64,000 nucleotides of DNA from Populus alba. Taxonomy: Eukaryota > Streptophyta > Magnoliopsida > Malpighiales > Salicaceae. Positions 1 to 10,094 of this stretch are shown piece after piece. The notes under the pieces are model-generated. The model saw nothing but the letters and a program-made list of their open reading frames with translations, searched no databases and was not told where the DNA came from. The stretch is from contig NC_133299.1 of NCBI RefSeq assembly GCF_005239225.2, positions 11,350,967 to 11,414,966 on the forward strand, written 5' to 3'. Position 1 is the stretch's first letter; every line of letters starts with the position of its first letter. The position numbers and the translations under genes are program-made.

Positions 1-841
1 TTAATATATTTGTCTTTCTCAAAGTTTGTTCTTCTTCCTAACCATTAAGGTATAATTAATCAATGCCTTATTCATTCATTTGTTTCTTTTTTTTTTTGGT
101 TCCATGTTAATTCTTCTTTTACTTTGTTTTTCAAATCCATTATCCGACATCGCAGCAGCGGCTCTAAAAATTAATTCTCGAATATGAAAAAAGAATAGAT
201 TTCTGGTATCCGGTTCTTTTAAGGGAAAAGGTCTTGTTTGAGGAGTCACCACCTAGTATTATGGTCACTAGGAAACCTAACTAGTCAACAGAGATTTTAC
301 GGCTCAGGATTAATTGCGTAAAAGAAAAGATATTATCACCTCTTAAACATTTTGTCTAAGGCAGACTGCATTGCTGATTTTGTCTTAAATTTGCTAAATA
401 TTTATTAGTTTATGCTATGATGATTTTTTTATAATATTCCTGAATCTGATGCCAGTGAATATTCGAGCTCGAATAATTTCAACTCTAACGTTGGTAAAAA
501 TTCGTAACTACAAAAATTAATTAGATCAATATTTATTATTTTCTACTCTAGCATAAGTGAATAAATAAATCTAAATAAATTTATTTTTACGCATGCACAT
601 ATATTTTTTATTTTTCTAGCTAAATAAAATAAAATACAACGAATAAAAATAATATAAATTTAAACCGGTATTTTTATTCCTGACTCTGACGTCAGTGAAT
701 AAACCATTAAATTTACATTATTTTTACATTATTTTTATTCATACATACACATTTTTTATTTTTTTCTATTTTTATTTATTTTTTATTTTTTTGGGCTGGG
801 CCCAGCTCAGCCCACATGGCTGGGCTGGACCCAGCAGGCCT

Positions 842-867
842 AGCCGGGTCACAGGCTTGACCCGGCT
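842..867. repeat. GC-rich hairpin in LTR A
   Basis: A 9-bp perfect inverted repeat (842-850 AGCCGGGTC with 859-867 GACCCGGCT) encloses an 8-base loop. It lies in the only GC-rich part of the LTR. LTR B and LTR fragment C have hairpins at the equivalent place with different stem sequences. Confidence 0.5.
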
Positions 868-1670
868 GGCCATTATTTCTGTTTTTACCTACAGGAGCAT
901 GTAATTAAGATGCAAGGAAGGAAAACGCTGCTTACCTGCGCTGCACTTGGAGATGAAGATGACGGTGATGGAGAGCTGGCCGGGCGACGTTCTCTCCCTT
1001 CTTTCGCTTTATCTCTTGCTTTCTTCTGCTCTCAGGATTCTCTCCCTCCTCTCTCTCTGTATCTAGTCTCCTTCCCCTGACTTTCCTTCGTGTTCAATCC
1101 CCTGTTGAAGGCTTTCTTCAGTCAGCCCCTCATTGTTTTTTGATTCCTCTCCCCGTTGAAGCTTGCTTCAGTCAGCCCCTTGTTTGTTCGTTATTTGCCT
1201 ATGTTTTCTCTTTAATCTCCCTTCTGTGATTTCTCTGTTTCTCCTCTCCGGTCTCTGTTCCTCCCTGTGTTTTTTTGTTCGTCCTCTCCCTTTATCGTCT
1301 CTTTGTTTTCTGTCGATCTTCCATCTCTGGTGTTGGAGATGGAGACTGCAGTGATCCCTTTTTTTCTCCGTGGCCTTCTCTGGATTTTATAAAGCCAGAG
1401 GACAACCTCTGTTCCTTTGAGAAGAAACAGGGGCGGAAAATTTGCTCTCCTCTATCTTGTTCGTTTCCCTGTCCTTTTCCTGTTCTCCTCAGTTTCTCTT
1501 CCTTTTTTGTGTCTCTGCCCAGTCTTCTCCGTTCAAGACGAAGACAATGGTGGTAAAAGCACGAGGATTTTCTGCTGGTTGAGGGACTAAAACTTTCCCC
1601 TGGTTCTGTCTCTCTTCGTCCCGTCTTTTTTTTGTTTTTTTTCCCCATCCCCGTGCATGGCCTATCTCTA

Positions 1671-1681
1671 GCTTTTATATA
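1671..1681 (-). promoter_or_regulatory. Candidate TATA box of LTR A
   Basis: On the minus strand this reads TATATAAAAGC. It lies about 760 bp inside the LTR from its sense start, a reasonable place for a U3 promoter. The equivalent in LTR B is at 11493-11501. This is a motif match only. Confidence 0.3.
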
Positions 1682-1959
1682 GCCAGAGAATGCCATGCGG
1701 TCACCTCTAAATAATGAGGTGACCGACCGTTTGCAAAAATAATGAGGGACTGAGGATCGTGCAGTGTCCGTTTCTGGTTTTGAAGAAGACGAACAGTGTC
1801 TCTTGAAACGGCGCTGTCTTGAGATGCGGTGGCCATTTACGTTTTGGCCCATGAAGTTCCGAAACATTTATAATTAAGTCCCTGGTTTAAACTGTAATTG
1901 CCCCTGCATTTCGGCGCCTTTTATAAGTTAGTCCTTGTACTTTAATCTGCTGCAATTGT

Positions 1960-2280
1960 GCCTCCAATTAACCCCAAACTTTGCTATTTCTTCAATTAAG
2001 TCCATGATTTCATTAATTTAATGAAATCCAAGTCCAATTAAGTCTAAAACTTATCAATTCTCCAATTAAACCCCTGATTTGATTAATTAAATTAATTCCA
2101 AGCTCAAGTAAGTCTCAAAACTTATCAACTCTTCAATTAAACCCTTGATTGGATGAATTAAATTAATTTCAAGCTTAATTAAGTCTCAAAACTTATCCAT
2201 TCTTCAATTAAACCCTTGACTTGATTAATTAAATTAATTATAAGCTTAATTAGATTAATTTCAAAGTTTAATTAAACCCA
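1960..2280. repeat. Tandem array of about 66-71 bp units inside LTR A
   Basis: Units contain TTAAGTCTCAAAACTTAT followed by CAATTAAACCC and runs of AATTAA. About four to five degenerate copies are visible. The same array is at 11830-12160 in LTR B. Confidence 0.6.
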
Positions 2281-2443
2281 AAAACTTCCAATCATGTTGC
2301 CCCTAACCTAAATCTTAATTCATTCTTCATTTATTTTATTTTACTTGTTTTTTCATCATTATCATCATTTTTTTTATCATTTTCAGTAAATAAAATAATA
2401 ATAATAATAATAATAATAATGGTCAAAAATTGGGTTATGAACA

Positions 2444-2459
2444 ATTGCCCCCTCTTTAT
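2444..2459 (-). promoter_or_regulatory. Polypurine tract next to the 3' LTR
   Basis: The minus strand reads TATAAAGAGGGGGCAAT directly before the LTR start TGTTCATAAC. A purine-rich tract abutting the upstream end of the 3' LTR is where plus-strand DNA synthesis starts in LTR retroelements. Its presence only at this LTR sets the element's orientation. Confidence 0.65.
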
Positions 2460-2566
2460 AATATTTACTATGCAAAGATATTGAAAAAATTTATTTTCTT
2501 TTAGCTTTGTGTAGTAAATTTATAAAGAAAAGTAGATACAGAAAGAACCTTTGCTCTTTTCTTTTT

Positions 2567-2803
2567 AGTCTTGAAAACTTTAAAAACAGTAGATTGACAC
2601 ACGACCTTTACATAGAGATGTAGAAATTAAGAAACAAGTCATTTGGAAGATGACCCACTTTTTTTGTTTTATTTGTTTTTTTTTAGTCTTGAAAACTTTG
2701 AAAACAGTAGATGGACACACGACCTTTACAGAGAGATGTAGAAATCAAGAAACAAGTCATTTGGAAGACGACCCATTTTTTTTCTTTTTTTAGAAATGAT
2801 TTC
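2567..2803. repeat. 118-bp tandem duplication
   Basis: AGTCTTGAAAACTTT starts at 2567 and again at 2685. Each is followed by about 100 near-identical bases (GACACACGACCTTTACA, GAGATGTAGAAAT, CAAGTCATTTGGAAGA) ending in a T-rich tract. It lies in the non-coding interior of the retroelement. Confidence 0.75.
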
Positions 2804-2845
2804 ATTGTGATGGGTGACCTACCCAAGTTAAAAAAAAAAAAAAGG

Positions 2846-3400
2846 AAAATGAGGGCTCAAAGGTGCACTCAAAAGCAAGCGAGGGCTCAAAGGCGCTCGA
2901 AGAGGAAGGCGAGGGCTCAAAGGCGCTCGAAAAGGAAATGAGGGCTCAAAGGCGCTCGAAGGGAAGCGAGTGCTCAAAGACACTCGAAGAGGAAAGCGAG
3001 TGCTCAAAGGCACTCGAAGAGGAAGCGAGGGCTCAAAGGCGCTCAAAGAGAAGCGAGCGCTCAAAGGCGCTCGAAAAGGAAAGCGAGGGCACAAAGGCGT
3101 TCGAACAGAAGCGAGGGCTCAAAGGCACTTGAAGAGGAAAACGAGTGCTCAAAGGCGCTCGAAGAGGAAGCGAGGTCCCAAAGGCGCTCGAAAAGAAGCG
3201 AGGGCTCAAAGGCGCTTGAAGAGGAAAGTGAGTGCTCAAAGGCGCTCGAAGAGAAAGCAAGGGCTTAAAGGCGCTTGAAGAGAAGCAAGGGCTCAAAGGC
3301 CCTTAAAAAGGAAAGTGAGGGCTCAAAGGCGCTCGAAGAGAAGCGGGGGCTCACAGGCGCTCAAAGAGGAAATGAGGGCTTGAAAGCGCCCTAAAAATGA
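2846..3400. repeat. GC-rich 27-30 bp minisatellite
   Basis: About 19 imperfect copies of a unit like GAGGGCTCAAAGGCGCTCGA plus a purine tail (AGAGGAAGC). Degenerate copies continue to about 3590. Several frames on both strands stay open across it, giving Lys/Arg/Ser-rich or Pro/Leu/Phe-rich low-complexity peptides. Because open frames occur on both strands and reflect the repeat itself, I do not call a gene. Base composition is far more GC-rich than its surroundings. Confidence 0.8.
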
Positions 3401-4689
3401 TGATCAAAGGCTCGAGGGTGCATTTGAAGGGAGGTAAGGCTCGAAGGCGTTCTTAAAAAGTGAGGTAGGGTTAGGAAACGCAATACCTTGGATGGTCAAG
3501 GACTCGAAGGTGCATTTAAAGGAAATAAGAGCTTGAAAGGGCCCTAAAAATGATGATCAAAGGCTCAAAGACGCATTTAAAGGAGGTGGAAAAACACTGA
3601 GATTTTTTCAAGTGGCCTAATTCTCATGGGTGGCCTGCCCAAGATGACAAATTCTTAAAAATGAAAAATTTTTAACAGCAATTTTGATCTTTGGCCATTT
3701 CAAGTTGGCCTTCCACTTGATGGATTCCGCTGGAATTTTCTCATATGAAATTTGCAAAACTTATTGTCCAATGTCTCAAAGTTTAGATGATATGCATGCA
3801 TCTTTACCTGATTTGAAATATAGGCCCCCATTTCTTCTTAGTCTTCTTGTTGCTTGACTGATGAGGACTTGCTACCTCTAATTTGGGTCATCTTTGTCAT
3901 TTGGCTTCTAACCCACTCGAGTTGGCCCATGTAAGTCTATTTTCAGATTTGTTTGCACAACTCAGCCTTTGTGATGCCCATCGTAGGGGTGATCATTTCC
4001 GGTTCGGTTCGGTTTTCTTATAAAAAAGTAGCCAAAATAAAATTTTGAAAGTCTGAAAAATTCAAACCGGAACCGAACCGAAACCGGTTCAAACCGACTG
4101 GTTTCGGTTCGGTCCGGTTCGGTTATTTTGCCATAAAAACCGAAAAAACCTGTATTTTTTGTTTGGGCTTTTTTTTAGATTTTCTGATGGGCTTTCTAAT
4201 GGGCTTTTAATTGATATTATCATATCTAATTTTGTTACAAGATTCTATAATATATTTAACTTTTTCTATCATTGAATATTCATTTATATTAAATTATTAG
4301 TGCTAATATTATGTTCATATGTTGCAAGACTTTTAATATTTGTGTTTTGGACTCTTCCTGCATTTGAGTTTAAATAACACACAATTTAAAATCTAAATTA
4401 CAAAACATTGCCTTCAAAAGGGCTTAATAAGAAACAACAAATAACCTTATGATAAAAAATAAAAAACTTCATGCGAAAAATATAGATGAAAAATCTTCAT
4501 TGTGCACATCATCCAATCGAAAAGCCCATCAAGATATTGCACTTTGATTCCTTAATACCTGGCTGGAATTCAAGATATAAAATTATAACATGATAAAATA
4601 AATTAGAATATATAAAAATAAAAAGTAGTATTTTACCATCAAATTAACTTTTGAACTAATTATCATTCATTGTTAGATGTTACTTTCCA

Positions 4690-5650
4690 CCGAAATCTAC
4701 AAAATAAAAAATTAGACATGTTAGATGATTGCAAATACTTTAATTAATAAATCACAAAATAAAATATCCAAGTTTATATAAAAAAAAATTACCCAACTCA
4801 AGGTTTTTGTAAATTTCAAGATCCTTTATCAAGCTTCTAAATGATAATTGGATATCGATGCAGTAGTTGTGAAAGCATATATTTTTACACCACATTCTAA
4901 ACACTGGAGAAAATCAAGCAAGTGATTTCAAGAAAATCACTCTTTCAATAACAGCACTGGTTTAATAACATAGTTCAAGTTCAAGTTGTTCAACAACACA
5001 CTAAGCCATCATACAAATGCCGATGAAAGTAAAAACAATCCAGGTAAGAATTAAGGCTTCTTTAGTCTTTCATTTTTCCTTTGCAAATTTGTTTGAATTT
5101 GTCACATTATGTCCAGTAGTTCATTTCCCTGAAAGAAAAACAAGGAGCTGGAATATACATGTTGGCTGGTGCTTAATGCTTAATTGCTTACTGACAAGGA
5201 CCTTTACTGAATGATATTTCTCGACAATAATTTTTCCCACTAAAATGAGCAAAACCCAGATCCAAATTCCCACTTTAGTTAACTACATCAACTCAAATCT
5301 AAGTTCTGCTCTCCTATCCATACAGCTGAAAATCAAAATTTCTTTCAAGGTTTCTGGGAAAAGGAATAACCTTTCAAGGTTGGTTATACACAAAAAACTC
5401 AAAAGATCATTAATTACCACAAAACTCAAAATTTGCAAAATCACAAGAAAAATCTACTAAACATAAATTAAAAGACAGTACAATACATGCACACAGATAC
5501 ACATACATAGAGATTTTTCAAATTTTATACAAACAACAACTTCAACACAGTGTTTAATGGAAGAAAAAACTAGTGTAAAATATGCTTCCAAAAGGCTAAA
5601 TCACACGAAATTTAGCAGAATGAAACCTCAAACAAGTATACTGTACTACA

Positions 5651-5710
<60 letters not shown>

Positions 5711-6360
5711 GTTATAAAAACAACATATTAAGAGCTCAAAAAAAGTGAAAACTAGATTGTGAGTTGTTGAGATATGTATACCAGAAGAAGCGAATCCTGC
5801 TGGCCCTGGGTGATCTCAGCTTCTTTCACTTTCTGTGCAACAACCTAATCGAATACGAAACAGAGATATAAATCACTCTCACATTTAAAAACAAACCCCA
5901 AATCAAATCAACCAAAATAAGCATATTCCCAGAATCTCAAATCAACCAAAATACGACTCTAAGCTCAAACACTGATTTTTTTTAAGGATACACCAACAAA
6001 TACACAGATCACAGAGCATATGTTAAAAAAAAAAAAAAAAAACAGAGGTTGATAGAAAAAAGAAATCATACCTGGTATGAGTTGTGACAAGATTCAAGGT
6101 CGGGTGTGAGAGAGGGAGGTGACTGGTTTGCTAGATCTGGACAATGGAGGTTAGGTGTGCTGGTGTGGTGTGTGTCATGCTTGTGTGGGAGAGGGATGTG
6201 GCTGAAGTCAGGAGAATGGAGATGAAGACGGATTAATTTGATTTTGTTAGAGACTTGAGAATGAGATGAGATCTGCGATAGTGTGAATTGTGAGGGTTAA
6301 GACTTGAGGGAGTGAGGGTTGAGGGAGCGGCTTGTTTGCTCAGGACGGCTGGACGCGCTA
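4690..6360 (-). pseudogene. Exon-like segments inside the hAT element, product unknown
   Basis: On the minus strand, splice-like borders frame several segments. A leader runs from about 6360 to donor 6072. A segment at about 5848-5786 follows an acceptor (GATTAG) and ends CTTCTG before GTATAC; it has one open frame of 21 residues starting VVAQKVKEAE. A segment near 5130 follows TTTCTTTCAG. A segment at about 4906-4793 follows TTCTCCAG, has an open frame of about 38 codons and ends before GTAATT. A last piece follows TTTTGTAG near 4698 and soon reaches a stop. I do not recognise the peptides. It could be the remains of a transposase gene's leader and introns, or captured host exons. Boundaries are approximate and reading frames are not joined with confidence. 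Confidence 0.25.
5651..5709. repeat. (AAT)n microsatellite, about 19 repeats
   Basis: An uninterrupted run of AAT inside the hAT element. Confidence 0.95.
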
Positions 6361-6387
6361 GGGTTAAGAAAATTAGAGAGCATTTTT

Positions 6388-6397
6388 GTATTTATAG
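6388..6397 (-). promoter_or_regulatory. TATA box-like site inside the hAT element
   Basis: The minus strand reads CTATAAATAC. About 30 bases downstream follow TTAACCCTAGC, a telo-box-like motif common in plant 5' leaders, and then a C/T-rich leader. A good splice donor (CCAG then GTATGA, exon end 6072) lies about 315 bases on. Together this looks like a Pol II promoter plus a first non-coding exon. It is motif-based inference. Confidence 0.4.
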
Positions 6398-6606
6398 TAC
6401 CCCCTTAACTGAACCGGTTCTGTTCGGTTGGGGTTTTTTCGGTTTCAGGTTTCTGAAACCGGAACCGAACCGAACCGAACCTTTTTTTTAAAAAAATAAT
6501 CGGTTTACTCGGTTTTTTTTTTCGGTTCGGTTTTTTCGGTTATTTTTTTCTCGGTTTTCTCGGTTTAATCGGTTTCTCGGTTTTTTTGCTCACCCCTAGC
6601 CCATCG

Positions 6607-8524
6607 TAACCCACTTGCTTGCTAGATATTTTCTGTCTCGTCAAATAATGTAAGAGAATCATTCATTAATCCTCGTCTCACTGCTAAAAACATTCGGTGT
6701 CACTTGCTGAAAGGATCAAACTGTCTTTCATAAACCAAAATGCCCCCTTGTCTTGTTGTAGGAAATGTTCCTTCTTTTTTTTCTAGAAAAGATAGATTTT
6801 CCTTAAATACAATGTTGCCCCCTTATACTGGTCATTGCCCCCAAGTGTGTTATGTCACTGACTTAGATGAATAATGGTTTTAAAAGGTCATTCTCTCATT
6901 TCTCTCCTTTTTAGTTTGGTGAAGGAATATGGGTATAGAATGAATCTTAAAATCTTGATCTTACATTTTGAAAACAAAAATTATTTCGATGTGAATCTAA
7001 AACAATTTGCTTTTGAAATCTTGTAACTTATTGGTTATTTTCTTTCTTGGAAAAGAGGTTATTTGCTCTTGTGTTTGGCAATGAGATCTTTAGTGAAAAT
7101 ACATCATGAGATGACCTTTTGTTTCAAAGTGAAGGGCTCAGAAAAAAGCTCGAGGTTTTGTATGAGAAAAATTTGTCTCTTTTTGAATCATTTATTTTTT
7201 ATCAGCATGAATAATAATGAGTAGTTTATTATTGATGTCATGAATCTTATGAAAAAGTGTTCTTTGCATTTTGAGAGCATTGTTTATTGTTCTAGGTTGC
7301 TTGCTTGCTTGCTTGATTAGAAAGGACTTATACAGGGACATAACGTAGGCTGTGGTTTTTGGCTATGAAAGAAAAGGATTCATAAGGCTCAAAGAGTGTT
7401 TCAGGGTTTCAAAGATTGAGGATCACTATCAGTAGTTTGACTCTTTATGTCTTCCATCTTTTCTTTTGCCGCTTTTATTTGCCCTTTGTCATTGTTTTGG
7501 CTGGGACATATTTACATTGTTTTGGCTATCACTTTTTCTTGTGATTTGGGCATGCCTCCTAGCATTTGAGTTTCTTGGGCTCTTTATGCCTTTTTTGGCT
7601 TTCTTGCAGTGTTTTCTCTTTTCTTATTGAAAATTTTATCTTGCTCCCCAGTGTAGGATGTGATCCTAGTCGGGATTTTTTTTATGAAAGAAAAATTATT
7701 CAGGCTCAAAACGGGATAGCAAGGGATGTACTTATTTCAGAACGTGAAAGGAATAACAAAGATGGCCTTTCATCATTTCAAGCACAAGCAGTTAAGATCA
7801 ATAAATTTTGACCTCATCCAGTATGATGTTTTAGTCTTTGCAAAGATGCATTTCATGAATTATGAGCAACGAGTTCACTACGTACCATTATTCATACATT
7901 TAAAAACATATGATTCAAGATTCATAAGGTAAGGGTGTTTATTCATTTCTTTTTTCTTTTTTCCTTTTTTTTTGGTTTATAATTTAGTCATCTCAATGAT
8001 GGAGTTGCTTGATTCACTTGTCATTCTACAAGTAAAATGTTAAAAATATCATTTTTAAATAAACATCAAATTAGTTTTTGAAATCAAAATGCCAGATCAA
8101 TTTTTCAAAACTCCAATAGGAAAATTAATTTTGGTAAGAGAGATGAGTTGCGTCTAGGAGATCGCGCAAGGCTTCAAAGATGTGTTTGTGAGTCTTTATA
8201 AGAAAACTCTCTCAAAAAAATGAATAATGCTTGGTCATAAACACAATTGAATGACAAACTCATTATTTTCATTGAAACTTTGGAAAAGAAGTTCAACAAC
8301 AAAGAACTTATGACAACATCTTGGGCTATGAATATTGGCATGATAACATATAAAGGGGCTAAACATTTAGCAATCATTGATTGGAATTTCTGGAATCATT
8401 CATTCTTTTTGACAAATGCATCTTTTCAACAGTCGATTAAAGTCATTTGTAGACCATTCTTGACCTAATATCATCATAGCTTTATCTTCAAGATAGTTGA
8501 TTTCTAAGAGTCGGTGTGAAGCAA
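6607..8524. other. Non-coding interior of the gag-only retroelement
   Basis: This is where protease and polymerase would follow gag on the minus strand. I see only short, unrecognisable frames (for example near 7566-7932 and 8174-8468) and AT-rich sequence. No retroviral-type aspartic protease, RT or integrase motif was found by eye. Confidence 0.6.
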
Positions 8525-9517
8525 TCAGCTATAGGAACGATAAGTGTCTTGGCAAGCACCTTTAATGAAACCGTTCTTCTTAGTCGGATCAACAATTTTA
8601 CCTAACCCAATGGCTTGTTCAATCCTCTCAGCTATAATAACCAGGTCAGTGAAATGCTGTGCAGAGTTTCTAACCAAGTATTCAAAGTACAGAGCATTAA
8701 AGGTGTTGGAAATTAAACTTATTATCTCTTTTTCCAACATGGGAGAATTAACTTGTGCAGCTACCTCACTTCATCTCCAGGCGTATTCTCTTATATACTC
8801 CTTGTTGTTCTTCTCCATAACTTGCAAGCTTAACCGATCAGGGCTCACGTCTATATTGAACTTATATTGCCTCATGAAGGCATCAACTAAGTCCTTTCAT
8901 TTTTTAACCTTTATATTATTTAATCGCATATACCAAGTGAGGGCAACACCACTTAAGCTGTCTTGAAAGAAATGAATCAACAATTTCTCATCATCAACCA
9001 CCTCAGCCATTTTGTTGCAATATGCCTTGAGATGAGCTATAGGGTATTGGGTTGCCTTATATTTAATAAATCCTGGCACCCTAAACTTCTTAGGAATGAC
9101 TACGTTAGGTACCAAACACATATTGACAGCTTTCACCAGGTCACACAAATGGTTTCCCTCAACTGTCCTTATCCTCTCTTCTAGGGCAATGTATTTTTTC
9201 AAACCCTCTTCATTCACCATTTTGTCCTTTTGAGATTCTTTCTTGGTAGAATCAATGGTAGACGAAATTCTCGAGGGGTATGCTGGCTGGAAATACATAG
9301 CTTGTTGAAATTCAGATGACACCCTATTTGCCCCCAGATTCTGTGGATCAAAATGAGTTACATGCATATCTTCAGACTGAGCTATAAGTGTTGTTTTTCT
9401 GGATTTATCTCTCAAGGCTTGCTTAAGTAGACTAGTAAGCCTTGCAACTTCTTCCTTAAGATTGTCCACCTCTTTTTAATGTTGGGCTTCCAACTGAGCT
9501 CTTTCTTCATTTTCCAT
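8525..9517 (-). pseudogene. Decayed gag of the gag-only retroelement
   Basis: One minus-strand frame reads through from a probable start at 9517 to 8525, with three in-frame stops: one near 9478 (soon after the start), one at 8899-8897 and one at 8773-8771. The N-terminal part is coiled-coil-like (NLKEEVARLTSLLKQALRD). The middle has the capsid-type Retrotrans_gag pattern, with a block like YPIAHLKAYCNKMAEVVDDE, then FFQDSLSGVALTWY, and later ERIEQAIGLGKI. The two later stops are TGA where TGG (Trp) is expected in related Gag proteins. The protein would form the particle of a Ty3/gypsy element. It is not translatable in full now. Confidence 0.7.
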
Positions 9518-10076
9518 TTGTCTTTTTCTCGAATGAGTGTTATAGATGGGTTTCAATGGGGAACCTATATTTCAACCTGCTAAATGTAAATCATACAATT
9601 ATGCAAAAATGTTGAAGCAATTAAAAAAATATGTATGAAATGCGGACTTGCCCTACACAGGGTGACAACCTAATAGGAAGATCCTAATTATTGAGTGCAT
9701 CAAAGGGTTGGTTATTATCTAGTTTTAAAGGGTCTCTCGCATGCTTAGTGATCGTCCTTGAAAGGTCGATATGAGGCTTACAAGTAGTGTGAAGATAGAG
9801 GCCCTAAGTAATATCAGTTTGGCATATCAACCACTTCCAAGTAAACAATCAAGCGAGAGTTGGATGGTTTCACGAGTCTTACCCAGGCTAAAGCCATTGG
9901 GGTACCGTTACTCCCCCACTTATCCTAGGTTGTAAAGTGTGTGCTCTCAAAGTGATGCATGGCAACATAAACAAGGATATATGTTAATGCAATAAATGCA
10001 AGAAAGATAAATAAACAAATAAACACAACAAACAAAATAGCAATAATAAGACAAAAGACAAAGCTTAATCCTAAGA

Positions 10077-10094
10077 TCCCCAATGGAGTCACCA
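10077..10094 (-). promoter_or_regulatory. Primer-binding-site-like leader
   Basis: The minus strand reads TGGTGACTCCATTGGGGA, beginning 35 bases after the 5' LTR end. This GGTGACTCC...GGGGA sequence resembles leader sequence of plant gypsy elements. A primer site normally abuts the LTR more closely, so its role is uncertain, and I do not assign the tRNA. Confidence 0.4.

Larger units (their letters stand above)
143..2443 (-). repeat. 3' LTR of the gag-only retroelement (LTR A)
   Basis: It aligns by eye along its length with 10129-12351. Shared landmarks are the CCGACATCGC start, a block reading GGAGTC(A/G)CCACC, repeated short blocks around TCCTGACTCT, a GC-rich island at about 790-880, a pyrimidine-rich stretch (990-1660), a tandem AATTAAGTCTC array (about 1960-2280), an AAT microsatellite (2393-2420) and the end GTTATGAACA. 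On the minus strand the LTR begins TGTTCATAAC. The open frames inside it on both strands are low-complexity by-products of the pyrimidine tract and not genes. Confidence 0.8.
3984..6598 (-). mobile_element. Non-autonomous hAT-like DNA transposon, 2615 bp
   Basis: The ends are inverted: TAGGGGTGATCA at the left and, on the opposite strand, TAGGGGTGAGCA at the right. Exact 8-bp copies of GCCCATCG flank it (3976-3983 and 6599-6606). Eight-base target duplications and TAGGGGTG/CAGGGGTG-type ends are hallmarks of the hAT superfamily. Subterminal regions are packed with CGGTTC/GAACCG repeats (about 3999-4145 and 6410-6585). No hAT transposase domain is recognisable, so it probably moved with a helper. 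It lies inside the non-coding interior of the retroelement and is therefore younger than that insertion. On the minus strand it carries promoter-like and exon-like segments, listed separately. Confidence 0.88.

Noticed and set aside
1163..1867. Overlapping open frames on both strands (up to 191 codons)
   Set aside because: They lie wholly in the pyrimidine-rich part of LTR A, are low-complexity and are not conserved as frames in LTR B.
2828..3296. Lys/Arg-rich and Pro-rich repeat proteins
   Set aside because: Frames are open on both strands because the 27-30 bp unit lacks stops. There is no start context or domain.
2846..3400. CRISPR-like array
   Set aside because: Repeats are contiguous and imperfect with no unique spacers, and the genome is a plant.
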